A stretch of 64,000 nucleotides of DNA from Coprinus comatus (lineage: Eukaryota; Basidiomycota; Agaricomycetes; Agaricales; Agaricaceae), in NCBI GenBank assembly GCA_034638255.1, contig JAWPGT010000017.1, positions 62,001-126,000 on the forward strand, written 5' to 3'. The translations under genes were made by a program, and so were the position numbers. Positions 12,334 through 24,200 of the stretch are shown one piece after another. The number at the start of each line of letters is the position of its first letter. Positions within the stretch are counted from its first letter, which is position 1. The notes under the pieces are model-generated. The model did no database searches. It saw only the letters and a list, made by a program, of their open reading frames with translations, and had not been told where the DNA came from.

Positions 12334-13708
12334 ATGGACAAATACGATAACATTCTCGAATTCCTATCCAAAGAACCAACATGGTCAGCACAGAATGAAG
12401 CGGTAAATCTACTTCGAACATGCCTTATTAATTTGCTGATGACGATCATTACTAGGACCTTTTAGAACCTTTTACGTTTATAACTTCAAACCCAGGAAAA
12501 GAGATTCGAGGGAAACTCATAGAGGCTTTCAATGTATGGCTGAAGGTTCCTGAAGAAAAGCTCACTGTCATTGCGAAGATTGTGAACATGCTCCACGCGG
12601 CAAGTCTCATGTCCGTGACGCGCATATATGCGGGAATTACGCTGAAGAGGGCCTTTTAGGGTCGATGATATTGAAGATGACTCCCAGCTACGGAGAGGAA
12701 AGCCTGGTATGTATCTACCCGCGCTATAGCTCGTGTTTTAATCCATGCGAACCCAGTTGCACACAAGATATATGGCATTCCTCAGACAATCAATACCGCC
12801 AATTACGTTTATTTTCTCGCATATCAAGAGCTGTTTTCCCTTCGGCATAATACATCAACTAACAAGCAATCCGAGGACCTCGAGGCACTCGTAACGAGTT
12901 AGTATATGCATCCGATTTTATGACAATATCAACTTATACAAGTATGGTAGCTGAATTGTTATCGCTGCATCGTGGGCAGGGCCTAGAAATTCTGTGGCGC
13001 GACTCACTTCGATGTCCAAGTGAAGAGGAATATATCCAAATGGTCAACGATAGTAAGTTCCGTCGATATATGCGTCGAAAAATGTTCTTATATGTAACAG
13101 AAACGGGCGGCCTTCTTCGTATTGGTATTAAGCTTATGATGGCTTGTGCGACAAGTCATACCGAGATGTAAAATGAAAGCCGCACTGAATTTGAGATTCC
13201 ATACTCACCTGAAATAATAGCAATTACGTTCCGTTGGTCAATCTTATTGGGGTCTATTTCCAAATTCGTGATGACCTGATGAATTTACAAAGCACCGAGG
13301 TTAGTTGAACTCGTCGTCAAATGCGCACAGATTCTAAAAGAGCTCCGCAGTACACGTCGAACAAAGGTTTTGCCGAGGACCTTACAGAGGGAAAATTCTC
13401 ATTTCCTGTAGTGCATGGTATACATGCCGATAGATCTAATCGGCAGATAATGAGTAAGTCGTAACTTTTTCTATGATTTCGTTATCGACTGTTCTCCAGA
13501 TGTTCTGCAAAAGCGACCTGCGACACCTACTCTTAAAGTTCATACGATATCATATCTTCGAGACCGTACAAAGTCGTTCGATTATACATTAACCGTTTTG
13601 GAGAAATTGGAAAAACAAGCACGTAATGAAATCCAACGTTTAGGGGGCAACAGACAATTGGAAGGACTTATGGACCTATTGCACGTCGACCTAGCTAAGT
13701 TTATATGA
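12334..13708 (+). CDS. Geranylgeranyl diphosphate synthase
   Basis: Nine exons join in frame: 12334-12402, 12456-12610, 12660-12706, 12757-12897, 12951-13052, 13101-13167, 13221-13299, 13351-13453 and 13500-13708. Total 972 nt, 323 residues. Trans-prenyltransferases of this class extend farnesyl diphosphate with isopentenyl diphosphate to C20 GGPP, for protein prenylation, quinone and carotenoid or diterpene synthesis. The first aspartate-rich motif is [14 protein letters not shown] (DDxxD plus RRG); then [46 protein letters not shown]; the second aspartate motif in [12 protein letters not shown]; and [17 protein letters not shown]. The order and the length (usual about 300-350) match fungal type III GGPP synthases. 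No terpene cyclase is nearby, so a housekeeping role is most likely. All splice phases close perfectly, unlike the neighbouring dynamin. Confidence 0.93.
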
Positions 13709-13855
13709 CACAGTATTCGCTTGTGCTTTTTATCAATATATCACATATTATCCGCCAGATATCAATATCCTGTTCACATTTCAATGCTGCAGAAGTTCAG
13801 GCACAGTCTGTATGTACTGAGAGATTCGGCGACGATTATATAATCATCGTAAAGT

Positions 13856-14193
13856 ATGGACCATCCGCGAGAGTCTGATATCCGCAATTTCAAATTCATT
13901 TACGGTCCAGTCACAACATATCACACTTTCATGAAATTCTTCTGTGATCTCCTCCTGCCTCAGGTGTGTGCCGCCATTCCAAGGGGTCCTTATATATATC
14001 TAACAATATAACCTATTAAACGTATATTCCTCCTAGTGATTAACTAGGTGCATAACCTACAGGCTGGCGTAAAGTGTACTTGTTGTTTGACAACTTTGAT
14101 CAATGCATCAATTCGGAGTTCGAATTAATATGGGTAAGTTCTGGTAAAGTTTCTACTTTCCCTCTGCTTATTCCAAATTTGCAGTGTATATGA
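13856..14193 (+). CDS. Possible small spliced gene, unknown
   Basis: An ATG at 13856 opens a frame reading MDHPRESDIRNFKFIYG and ending FFCDLLLPQ at a GT (about 13964). After a T-rich acceptor region, a second coding-like stretch at about 14062-14133 contains WRKVYLLFDNFDQCIN and ends ELIW at a GTAAGT donor. A third short exon after GCAG at 14184 gives Cys-Ile-stop (14191-14193). The first junction does not close in frame with the best donor (the donor two or four bases downstream is weaker), so the model is provisional. No known family is recognised. It lies between GGPP synthase and dynamin on the same strand. Confidence 0.3.
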
Positions 14194-14375
14194 CTGGTAC
14201 TCAAGACATAAAACTAAGGTATCTCCAAGATGAAGGCAAACAAAAAAAAAAAGAGGAGGGAAGAAGAGATTGAAAATTCAACTGTCACACACCGGCAGTG
14301 TCATAGCAGTCACGCTTTGCCGTACTAGACAGCTTACTGGACAGTTGCTTGTCCGCCGTGATAGCAACCTCAACC

Positions 14376-14521
14376 TCAAGCCTTCAAGAACCCAGCATAA
14401 TCAGCAGGAGCCTTGTTTATCTGGACTTCTTTTTACAAGCTTCAGCTTCGAAGAAAGACTTCTTAGCATAACCCGATGTCTGGTATCCTTTCAACCTCTC
14501 CGCCCTGCAGCAGTGGAGCAT
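14376..14521 (-). CDS. Possible small conserved protein fragment, frameshifted
   Basis: On the minus strand, a frame from ATG 14519-14521 reads GYQTSGYAKKSFFEAEACKK and stops. Across an A5 run (T5 at 14430-14434 on +) the adjacent frame continues EVQINKAPADYAGFLKA and stops at 14376. One extra A would join them into a coherent basic, alpha-helical tail. The composition is protein-like and both pieces are clean, so I suspect a real small gene with a one-base indel. Upstream exons may exist and I do not recognise the family. Confidence 0.33.
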
Positions 14522-14763
14522 GGTTTAGCGCCGGTATGGGCTATAATTTAAGAGGGGAACAACCAGATAATTTACTTCCGTTTCGCATCCATTTTCCTCG
14601 ATTATGCGAATAACTAAATCACCGAAAAAGACTTTGGCCAAGATGCCACGACAACGCGACTATGCAATAGCAATATGACGGCGACTCTTTGGACCTTAGG
14701 GTGACAGCCCCGGTGGTCAACCAGGGCAAAGCTCCGATTGGCGTGGGGTTGTCGAATCCTCAA

Positions 14764-17593
14764 ATGTCTGAGTCGCGTCGCAAAATGTTAGACCTTGTAA
14801 ATCGGTTACATTCCACAGGGTATTTATCATTCATTTCATCTACTTATTAGGAGCTGACTTACGTATTATCCCTCAATGTAGTGTACAAGTTGACGTGGAT
14901 TTACCGCAAATTGCAGTCATAGGATCCCAGAGTGCTGGGAAATCTTCTTTGATTGAATCTATTTCAGGCATAACTTTGCCTCGTGCCACTGGAACCTGTA
15001 CAAGGTATATTTTTTTCACTAATCACTGAAAAAGAGTGGTTAATTAAGACACACGTGTATTCAGATGTCCAACTGAGTGTCGACTCTCGTATTCGCCTGC
15101 CCCGTGGAAGTGTATTGTGTCTCTTCGTTTTACTACCGACGCCGATGGATCGACGCTTGGGCAAAGCGCGAAATGAGATGTTTGGGAAAGTTATCTATGA
15201 TAAGAGTGAGTTGAAGAACGAATTCGACGTGCTCAACTTGCTATCCTTAACCCAAGCAAGCCTCCTGTTCAATTCCTAAATGATGAAGATGAAGGGCCCT
15301 GTGAAGAAGCCGAAGTTAGTTTCTCAAGCAATTGTGTATCGTTACAAATCAGTGGACCCGACGTTGCGGATTTATCCTTCTGTGACCTTCCTGGTCAGTT
15401 TATACTTCATTCTTAAATCATTTCAGCCAAAACGATTGATCCTTGGATTTGTCCTTAGGTTTGATTGCGAGTGTTGGTCGCGGTGGGAATACAAATGATA
15501 TCAAGTTGGTCGAAAGTCTCGTCACTTCGTATATCAAGAAGCCTAGTTGTATCATTCTTTTGACAGTCGCCTGCGAAAGTAAGTAGATATATGCCATTCT
15601 TTTCTTTTTTACTAAAGATAAAGATAAATAGCCGATTTCGAGAATCAAGGTGCTCATCAAATTGCAAAGCCTACGACCCGAAGGAAAGCGAACCATTGGT
15701 AAGTTTCCTAACATGCAATAACATGTGTTCATATACTGATAGAATTTTGATAGGCGTCCTCACTAAGCCAGATCGTATACCCGTTGGTGAAGAAAATGGA
15801 TGGTTACAATTCATCAAGAATGAGAAGGAGCCGTTGGAACATCGTTGGTTCTGTGTTAAGCAGCCTAGCTCGAACGATCTGAAACAGAATTGGACATGGG
15901 AAACTGCTCGCGAGAAGGAGAATGAGTTTTTTGCTGTGTCTTCGCCTTGGAATGAGTTGGAAGGAATGTATCAGAAGTATCTTCGTACTTCCAACCTTTT
16001 GGGAACATTAAGTAACGTGCTTTCGGATTTGATTTCTAAACGGTGCGCAAAATCTATGTCTAAATAGATTGATGCCTGTTACGAAACTCACAAACTCCCT
16101 ATTTTTAGGTTGCCCGAGATTCAAGAAGAGCTTGAAAAGGCTATCACCAAGACTCGTGATATACTCGCTTCAATGCCTAAAGAACCTTCCAAACAACCTG
16201 TGAACGAAATCGCAACATTACTCCATGAGTTTGTTGCCAATCTCCATCAACACGTCGTAGGTGTTCCAAGCAAGAACGGACTTATACAATCTATTCGACC
16301 TGCCCAGGAACGCTTTCGACAGATGATACGTGGGACCGCTCCGCAGTTCAGGCCTTATGAGAGGAAATTTGCAGGGATGAGGCAGATGCCTCATGCAGAG
16401 TTTTTGGTCAACGAGGATGATGAATATGATGAAAGAGATGAACTTGAGTCGTCCCAAACGAACCCTGGAAACTTGAAGCGAAAGCAGCGCGCCACAGATA
16501 TCATTTATGTTGATGAGGTCTTTGATACAGCTCAAAGGTGTGTGCTTTTGTCGTTGTATTACTGTTGGCTTGCTGACAATTTGAATTTCTTATCAGGTCT
16601 CGAACTCGCGAGTTACCCGGAAATTATCCATTCGTTGTTCAGCAAAGTTATATTAATAAATGCATCGCAGAGTGGAAGACTCCTGCGCATATCCTTTGTA
16701 GGAGTGTCTATAATACCCTGTCTGATCATGTCAAGGCTCTTGTGCAACACCATTTCGCAGAGTTTGGTCAGGGTATGCTAGAACATCGCGTCAGGTAACT
16801 AACTATGCTTTGCGTCATTCAAACGAAAAGCTAAATCTTCATTCTTCTTCATTTTACTAGGTTTATTCTTCAAGACCATCTGAAAGCTTGTTTTGCTCGA
16901 ACCGAAGAAAAAATCGATTGGCTCATCGAACTCGAAGATAAACCATTCTCTTTAAACTCACATTACTTATCGGACTACAAATCCAAATTCCTCGTCTATT
17001 ACCGTAGTGCTCGCCGAAAGAGTAACCATCCTGAGGTTGTCAATGCTATAACCAGCTATAGCCCAACTATATCAAGTCCAGCTTCACCTGGGCGTATTGC
17101 TAGTCAATCCTCGACTCCGTTGTCTGGTATTGCGAAGGTTTTGAGTGGACTTTCAGAAATTGGCCTTGCGGGAGTGGAACCCCAGGATTTGGCAAAGTTG
17201 TTGAAGACGGATAAGATGGAACCTGCTTTGGAGATTATGGCGGATGTTCGGCTTATTTCCAAGGTGTGTAAATATATGCGCCTTAAATCACTCCCCAGCT
17301 CCCCCACCCGTTGGTAATTTATTACGCGCTCATTCCATTTTCTAGTGGCATACAAACGCTTCGCTGATACCATACCAATGGCTATTGATCGAGAACTTAT
17401 TTTTGGTACTGAAAGAAAACTTTTGCCTTTGTTGTGGAATGGATTGGGTTTAAATTCGTTGGATTCGCATAGGATTTGTAAGGAGTTTGCACAGGAGGCT
17501 CCAGCAACTGCTAACAGGAGAGAAGAGTTGGGTAAGAAATTGGATAGGTTGGAAGGGGCTATGCAACAGTTGATGCAAGTTGGCGGAATGTAA
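14764..17593 (+). CDS. Dynamin-family GTPase, several frameshifts
   Basis: Dynamins assemble on membranes and use GTP hydrolysis for fission. The ATG at 14764 gives [19 protein letters not shown]. The GTPase domain shows the P-loop [13 protein letters not shown], switch-type [25 protein letters not shown] (G3) and [10 protein letters not shown] (G4). The middle/stalk region includes [46 protein letters not shown] and [19 protein letters not shown]. The C-terminal GTPase-effector domain runs from [18 protein letters not shown] to QQLMQVGGM (stop 17593). There is no PH or Pro-rich domain. Conserved residues continue across changes of frame at about 15165 (one extra base in a CAAAG context), 15205-15210 (one missing), 15664 and 15685 (one missing each, KAYDPK/GKRTIG region) and 17249 (one missing G, VRAYFQ). 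As read, the protein would stop at TGA near 15176. Either it is a recent pseudogene or the consensus is locally wrong. Confidence 0.85.
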
Positions 17594-18107
17594 GGAATGT
17601 TTGGAGGTCTAAGAATTTGATGATTGTTGAGTTTCAGTTTGAATTTCTTGTATGATGATGCAGTACGAATTGTAGTAGGTTGTGGTTGGTCAAATCCAAT
17701 CATGTCATTCTTTTCCAATAGTTCAGAAAGTTTAAGATCCTAGATTATGTTGCTAAGTTGTCAATTGTATGTTTTTTTTGCAGCAAAGAGCAAGGTTGGA
17801 GTCCTCTTTGATCATGATTACAATAAATTGAAATGATCCGAGATGGTAAACTTTGATAGATTGATCCTGTATTGGTGGCGGTGTAACTATCGCAATATGT
17901 ATACTCTCCGAGTCGATGCTTGATGTACTCCGAGATCGTTCAATTCATCATCGATTTAATAACTCGTTAACATGTATATCTTTCACCTCTTTCCTTTGGC
18001 AATTCTCAAATTATTCTGGTTTATTCAACATAGCGGTTATTTACATAAATAAACTGGTGCCACTAAATTCTAATATACACACATAATTAACTTAATTACT
18101 TCATAAA
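17594..18107. other. Intergenic between convergent genes
   Basis: This AT-rich gap holds the 3' ends of the dynamin (+) and the double-psi beta-barrel gene (-). I see no coding sequence. The tract around 18030-18110 is strongly AT-rich, as expected for 3' flanks. Confidence 0.55.
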
Positions 18108-18623
18108 TTAGATGTAGGTCCAGTCAACTTGAATGAGACCTAGATCGAGGCTGGCAAGTTGCTGGAATGCTGCACGAGATAAGTCGATTCCACCAGCGCC
18201 GCATCCTAGGCATAAGTCGACATTAGTGACATCGACAGTCCTTCCTCCATCTAAATTTATAGAAAGTAAATGATCTTTTACTAGTAACGTAATGTGACCC
18301 GTGACTTACAGGAAATACGAATGCGACGTCCACATGCGCCACCAGCAGCATAGTCAGTGGGGTTAAGCGCAGCGACAAAATCATTGCTGTTATTATACCA
18401 GCCGCATGCGCCCAACTAAAATGTTGCGTCAATGACTTATTCATGTTTAAGAAATATAGGAGCATACCCCAGGATTGAAGTAGGTAGCTGAGAACGAAAT
18501 GTAAGTAAGAGGCTATGTGATGACTACATTAATGTAATACTCACCGGGTCCGGAAACAGCAAGGGTACCACTGATAAAAGAAGCAGCAGAAGCAGCGGCA
18601 AAGATCATCTTAGAGAAATGCAT
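18108..18623 (-). CDS. Small secreted double-psi beta-barrel (RlpA/barwin-like) protein
   Basis: Read from ATG 18621-18623 to TAA 18108-18110 in four exons. Residues 1-22 are a signal peptide (MHFSKMIFAAASAASFISGT). The mature part is a compact double-psi beta-barrel: ATYFNPG, LGACGWYNNSNDFVAAL, GGACGRRIRIS, VTNVDLCLGCGAGGIDLS, AAFQQLASLDLGLIQVDW. Spaced cysteines (GACG, GACG, DLCLGC) and the late D-L-S...F motif are those of fungal RlpA-like or barwin-related proteins (expansin domain I fold), usually 100-140 residues as here. Such proteins are secreted, often abundant, and are thought to bind cell-wall polysaccharide; no catalytic activity can be assigned. Its neighbours give no functional hint. 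Confidence 0.87.
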
Positions 18624-21241
18624 GTTTAGAAAGAATAGCCGAAAGTAGTGAGCCCGAGTGTTTATGACTTATGAGGATGCTTTTGGAGAATTTACTGCGT
18701 GCTTTTAAACCATTTCTTTACCATGCTACTTTGCTATTCCAGTTTCACTCGACTCAAGAGCATGTGAACTATTTTCTCCGCAAGGGGTATAACCACAAGG
18801 TAAATACTCTTACCTCCTTCTCTAATTCATTATTTTTACTGTCCCGCACGTTCCTGGTCGCCGTTATATTCTATTTCATAACCAGTACTACCACAATTTC
18901 GTATTCAATCAATTACAAAGTATGGTAACTAGTTCTTGGCAGCGCCTCGACATCGTAGCCGATTGCTAAAAGAGTATAGTCGAGGAACAGGTGTTACAAG
19001 CGGTTCAGGGTATATTGCGGAAGTCCGAAGATAGTAACCGTCAATCGTTTACTTCGTATCGAAGAAGTAAAACACATAACATCCCCGCTAGGGCTAGCCA
19101 TCCGATGAGGTATAGTATATTTATGACAATTTCCCGTGGACGAAACCCAGTCTCAAAAGTCCATACCCCGAGTAACTCAATTGCTCATTCGCATAGGTGA
19201 TTATAACCTCATGGGCGCCTGTTTAACGCTGAATAGCCGAGAAACCATATGCTTGTTATTCAGAAATAGATAATGTGGTAGTTAATAATCCCCATACATA
19301 GTCTGCTTTCATACGTCACACCAGTCTGAAAGACCCATCGCATCAATTATCATTCCGAACTGCGCGAATATCTGATGGAGTCAGGGACTGGCCCAAAACT
19401 GGCCTCACGAAGAGTTGTATTGAATACGTAAATGATAGAGTCGTTGTCAAAGCCACTGTGTGGCTATCAATGCGCTTTAGTACCAACATAGTGCACCATA
19501 CTCAGGGTTAAACAGTGTAAGCTTTCCAGACAGCTAACATTTTGACGAGTGTACAGTGAAACCATATGTCAACCGGTTAGGATTCAATTATTATGCATTA
19601 TCGAGATTCGAAAACTTGTCCTACTGGGGCGTCCTTAAATACATATATTGATATTTCGCTCCTGTTTAAAATTTCATTGGGTAGTAAGAACGAAAACGTG
19701 ATTGATCGAGTCAATACAAATTTTATAGCATCCAACACTAAGTTCCTACACTTTTGTGGGATCGGAAGCAATGAAGGTAACGGTGACTGGGAACTAATTG
19801 CCTTCTTTCGCCACAGGTCCACCGTCCTGTGGATTGTGATCCGAGTGCGAGTATGGTATGATCCGATTGTCAGACAATACAATTGTCTAATTGGCATGAC
19901 GCATAAATATGATTATAACTTATCATAAAGCCTTCGTAAAGTAGTTGTAAGTTCCAGGTTTCTTTCAAGATGTTTGCTTATTTCATTCAGCGAAATAGTT
20001 GTTACCTTCAAATAAATTCAACTACCTATGTAAATAAACTATATAATAATGTGAGTACAGATGACTCAGTGAATATGATTGAGAGCGAGCGAGCTGTTAT
20101 GGTGCGGGTGGTAAGTTTATTTTCACTGGCGCCACTTCTAGTGGGACACTTAAGTCCTGAACTTATGACTCAGGAGTGCTTGTCAACATCAGGCTTTTGC
20201 TCATCTTATGATGTAGTGACATGCGGGCGACATTCGCTAATTTTACAACGGGGGTGTAGCTACAAGGCATACAGACCCACATCCTTTTCCAACTCAGCGA
20301 GAACCCGACTGTATAGTCTAGCCTAGTTCCTGACAATATATTTATGGACCCTGAACTCTCGGAGTCTCATATACTAGCCGGAAGACTGGTAATTTGAGTG
20401 CATGATAAACCTACTATACTGGTCTCCGAGGAGTACCTCACACGCGCAACAATGAACCTTATATTTTAGCTGAGAAAAAAAAATACAAAAACATGTACAA
20501 GGGAGTTATGTATCCACCGGTGGATCATTGATGGTCTATCATTATACCAAAGGAACTTGGGTACTTTTTGATAGATGTTCACCAGCGACCAAAATACCAA
20601 AATATGAATATTCCCAAGGCGTTATTCAAATACTCAGGTTTTCGACAGAAATATGTATTGGTTAATAATACACCTATCAATACTATTTGTACTCTATCGC
20701 TGGGGCTGAAAGGTTGTCTGCGACAACTGTAATTGATAATGCGATCACAATTTCAAAGGACCCGTCGGTTGACGTTCGATACAGAAACTCAGAATGCTGA
20801 GGATTTATATACAAGTCACCACTATTTGCAGTGAATTTAAATCTGTAGTTGACACTTGTCGCGCCCACTGGTTAGAAAAGTGGCATGGAATATTGGAACA
20901 TAGTATTTGACAGAACGGCTATGTCATATCCTCCTTCCAGAGCTCCTAACCTTCAAATACTACACATGAGTGATGGTAACGGCTGTATTTTGAATTTTCA
21001 ATGTTATTATGTCCAATTGTTTAGGTTTAGTCGATAGTGGATCGTGACTCACGTGTTGAAGAGTGTAGTAGTGACCCCAATATACGTTCCTCAAGTGCGG
21101 AGTCTCCTACGTACAGTGTCAATTGAAGTCTAAAGATAGTCATATTTGTATTTGTTGTGCAGAGGCGTCTGATTTTTCTAATGAGATTATTGATGTGTGT
21201 TCGTTTTCGACCTTGGCGTACGTTCAACGTTTGTCTCTCAC
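18624..21241. other. Gene-poor 2.6-kb interval
   Basis: No open frame here shows recognisable motifs, and I could not chain exons with good splice sites. The stretch is AT-rich with many in-frame stops. The right end should contain the UTP20 promoter and the left end the promoter of the double-psi beta-barrel gene. Old transposon debris is possible but I see no terminal repeats. Confidence 0.5.
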
Positions 21242-24200
21242 ATGGACGCTACCGACGACTATGGTTTCCCAGTGAAGCGTTTCAAGGTAAATAAACATGC
21301 ATACGTTTACTCCTGAATAAACTCACTAATCTTGGATTTAGCATCAATCATATACACAAAGTCTAAAGGAGGTTCATCTACCCTCGACATTTAACCAGGC
21401 CCAGTATGAACGAGAGATTACCGTACGTCTGCTGTAGATATACTGAAGCGTTATTTGATGTATATCTAGGACAATGAATCGCATTTTCACGAGGCCCTGG
21501 AGCATTGGCGACAGTTGAATTTATCCCCAGAATTCATTACATTTGCAAACCGCGCAAGTCCACTATGCATGTCTATGCCACTGCTGCTACATCATTGGAA
21601 GGACATAGTGGCCATGTGGGAAGAGGTCATGGATACTGCGGATGACGAGGGGTTGCGACCGTTACTCGAGTGCGTATTGAATAATTTGAGACTGAATTCT
21701 TTTTGATTTCTTTGCAGTCTTATGCAAAAAATGGCCCATGACCTCCGCACCACATTATCTCCAGTCTATCCCGCCATTCTTAAAAGGCTTCTCAAACTAC
21801 TGCCTCGCTCAATTGAACCTGCCGCCCTCACAATGCTCCTCGAGACTCTATCATCTCTATTTCGATATCTTCTTGTCCCTTCAATCCACACAGATCTCAT
21901 CACACATTCATGGAACGCTGTCCGATCTACTCTACCACAATGTTTAGCAGAAATTCAAAGAGCCGTGGCAGAAGTCTGGGGTTCTGTACTTCGTAGACTC
22001 AAAAGTTCATCTAGGGATCACGCTGTGAAGCTACTAGCTGAACATGCAGAAGGCCTAGAGGATGTATCTGCGTGGGCAATTGTTTATGCATCGAAAGTGA
22101 GTATTCATTGTGTTTAAAATGCCCGTTCTGATCAGCTATATCCAGTCTATTTCCCAAACATTACACACATCCACAGTATCCGTTTTCGCACCTCTCCTTA
22201 CATATCATCTTTCTATGGACAATTCGGAACCGACATATACAGTCATTCGTCGTTCTCTGACCGCTTTAATACATCATGTCAAAAATGCAGACCAATTCAC
22301 AGGGCTCGGAGATCTTATTCTACAAGAACTCGCCAAAGTAGTGAATGAGTACAATGTCGGGACGCTACAAGATACGGAACGACTTCGAAGACTGATAGAA
22401 GTTATGAGTATACCACTGTCAGTTCGCCAGGGCTCTCGCATGACTCGTATGTCTACATTTCCCCTCTATATCTTTGAGTCACTAACTCCTTTCTTCTGTC
22501 TTCCAGAGGATCACCACACATCATTGTATACTCTATTAAATTTCCTGCCACTCTCCTCTGAAACTCAGCCAGCTCTCCTAAAACTCACGTCTGCCCTTTT
22601 CGTTGCCTCGGATACCGCCTTGTGGTTAGGTCCTGGATTGAAGTTTTTACAAAAGATATGGAATGTACCGACCGATGCTACCGCTACCGGATTCGCAATC
22701 CAATTATATGCTATACTAGTGGAGTTGGGATGGGGAGGATGGAAACTTGTGGCTCAGCCCATCGTCATCAAATCCACCCGAAAACCTGATGTACTGTCCG
22801 TTGAGCCGAGATTGTTGTTGGAATTCTTTGCATTTTTGCATAAATCCAAGAAGCTCAACCCCGAAGATGTTGACCTTGTTTGGAAGGAAAATACCGAGAA
22901 ATGGCTACTTGCAAGGCTACAACAGTGGTCAAAAGCTGATGGAGATGATGCGGTGAGTACTGATATCCCATATTGTCCCACATATTTACCTATTCCACGG
23001 ACAGGCTGCAGAATTGGATAATATTCTGACGCTATCTGTCTTCATGAGCGACAAACTCACCTCTATGCTCATTGACATGGTCGATAAAGAGCTTCAAACG
23101 AATAATCACATTCATTCGACAGCTGGATCAGAACTCATGAGCTCGGCATGGGTTCTGGGTACATGTATGCGTGCTCTGCAAAAGAGAACACACGCGGAAT
23201 TGGTTGCAAAAGTAGATATCAGCGCTTGGACACGTCGTGCGGTTTCTAACTGGGGCTCTTCCCCTGAAGTACTCTCGGGATTATTACCTTTGGCCCGTTC
23301 AAGGTATGTTCAAGTTTTATCACGTACATTGCAAAAGCCTCACAAGTGTGATGATATTTAGCCCAACGAGTAAATCTATTCCGTTTGACGATGTATACCC
23401 TCATCTTCAGGAGGCTATCTTATCGCACTCCCATTCATTACGGCTAAACGCCTTACGACTGTTGGGATGCAAAATGATATCAACTCCGGATGGCGTTGAA
23501 GAAGTTATCAGAAGATGTCTTCAAGGTGAAGAGGCGCCGTTAGATGTACAAGGTGTTCGGGAACGTGTGTTGCGCATTGGCAGGGTAAGTCAGGTGGTGG
23601 GGGATCCTAAAGCTGCAGAATTTTGCGTACGCTGGTTACTTGGTATGTTGTATGCATCCTAAATGATAATTTCCGTTGACTTAGATATCTTGAACTGCAG
23701 CACAATTGAAGGTGCATCTTAGACCACTATGGTCGCCGGCAGCCGCTGCACTATCCTCACTATCTCAAAGGTTCGGAGACGTTGTTTGGAATCTCATTTT
23801 TACAGAGATCAAGGCTCGTACCAATGACATTCGACCTACACGTCCTCGGGAACCCAAGTTGGACACCGATGAGGGGGATGGCGATAACATCAACGAAGAA
23901 GAGAGAACGTGGCGTGACCCTAGCGCTCACAAACTTCGGGTTTCTCTTAATCGATGGTTGGACTCGAACCACAAGATCAAGGAATTGTTCAAGGTACCCT
24001 ATCATGTTTCTTCCTTGTACATCAACTTGCTGACGTTTCTCTAGGAGTCTCGCGGTAATGACCGCTTCGACGCTCAAACTTATGAGCAACAATTGCTCAC
24101 AACATTGGGCGAATGTCATAGCCTGGCTGAAAAACATAACCGCGACCTCGTCACTTATTTTCTCTTGTTGAACCCAGAAGACGGGTCGCAGAAACTTCCA

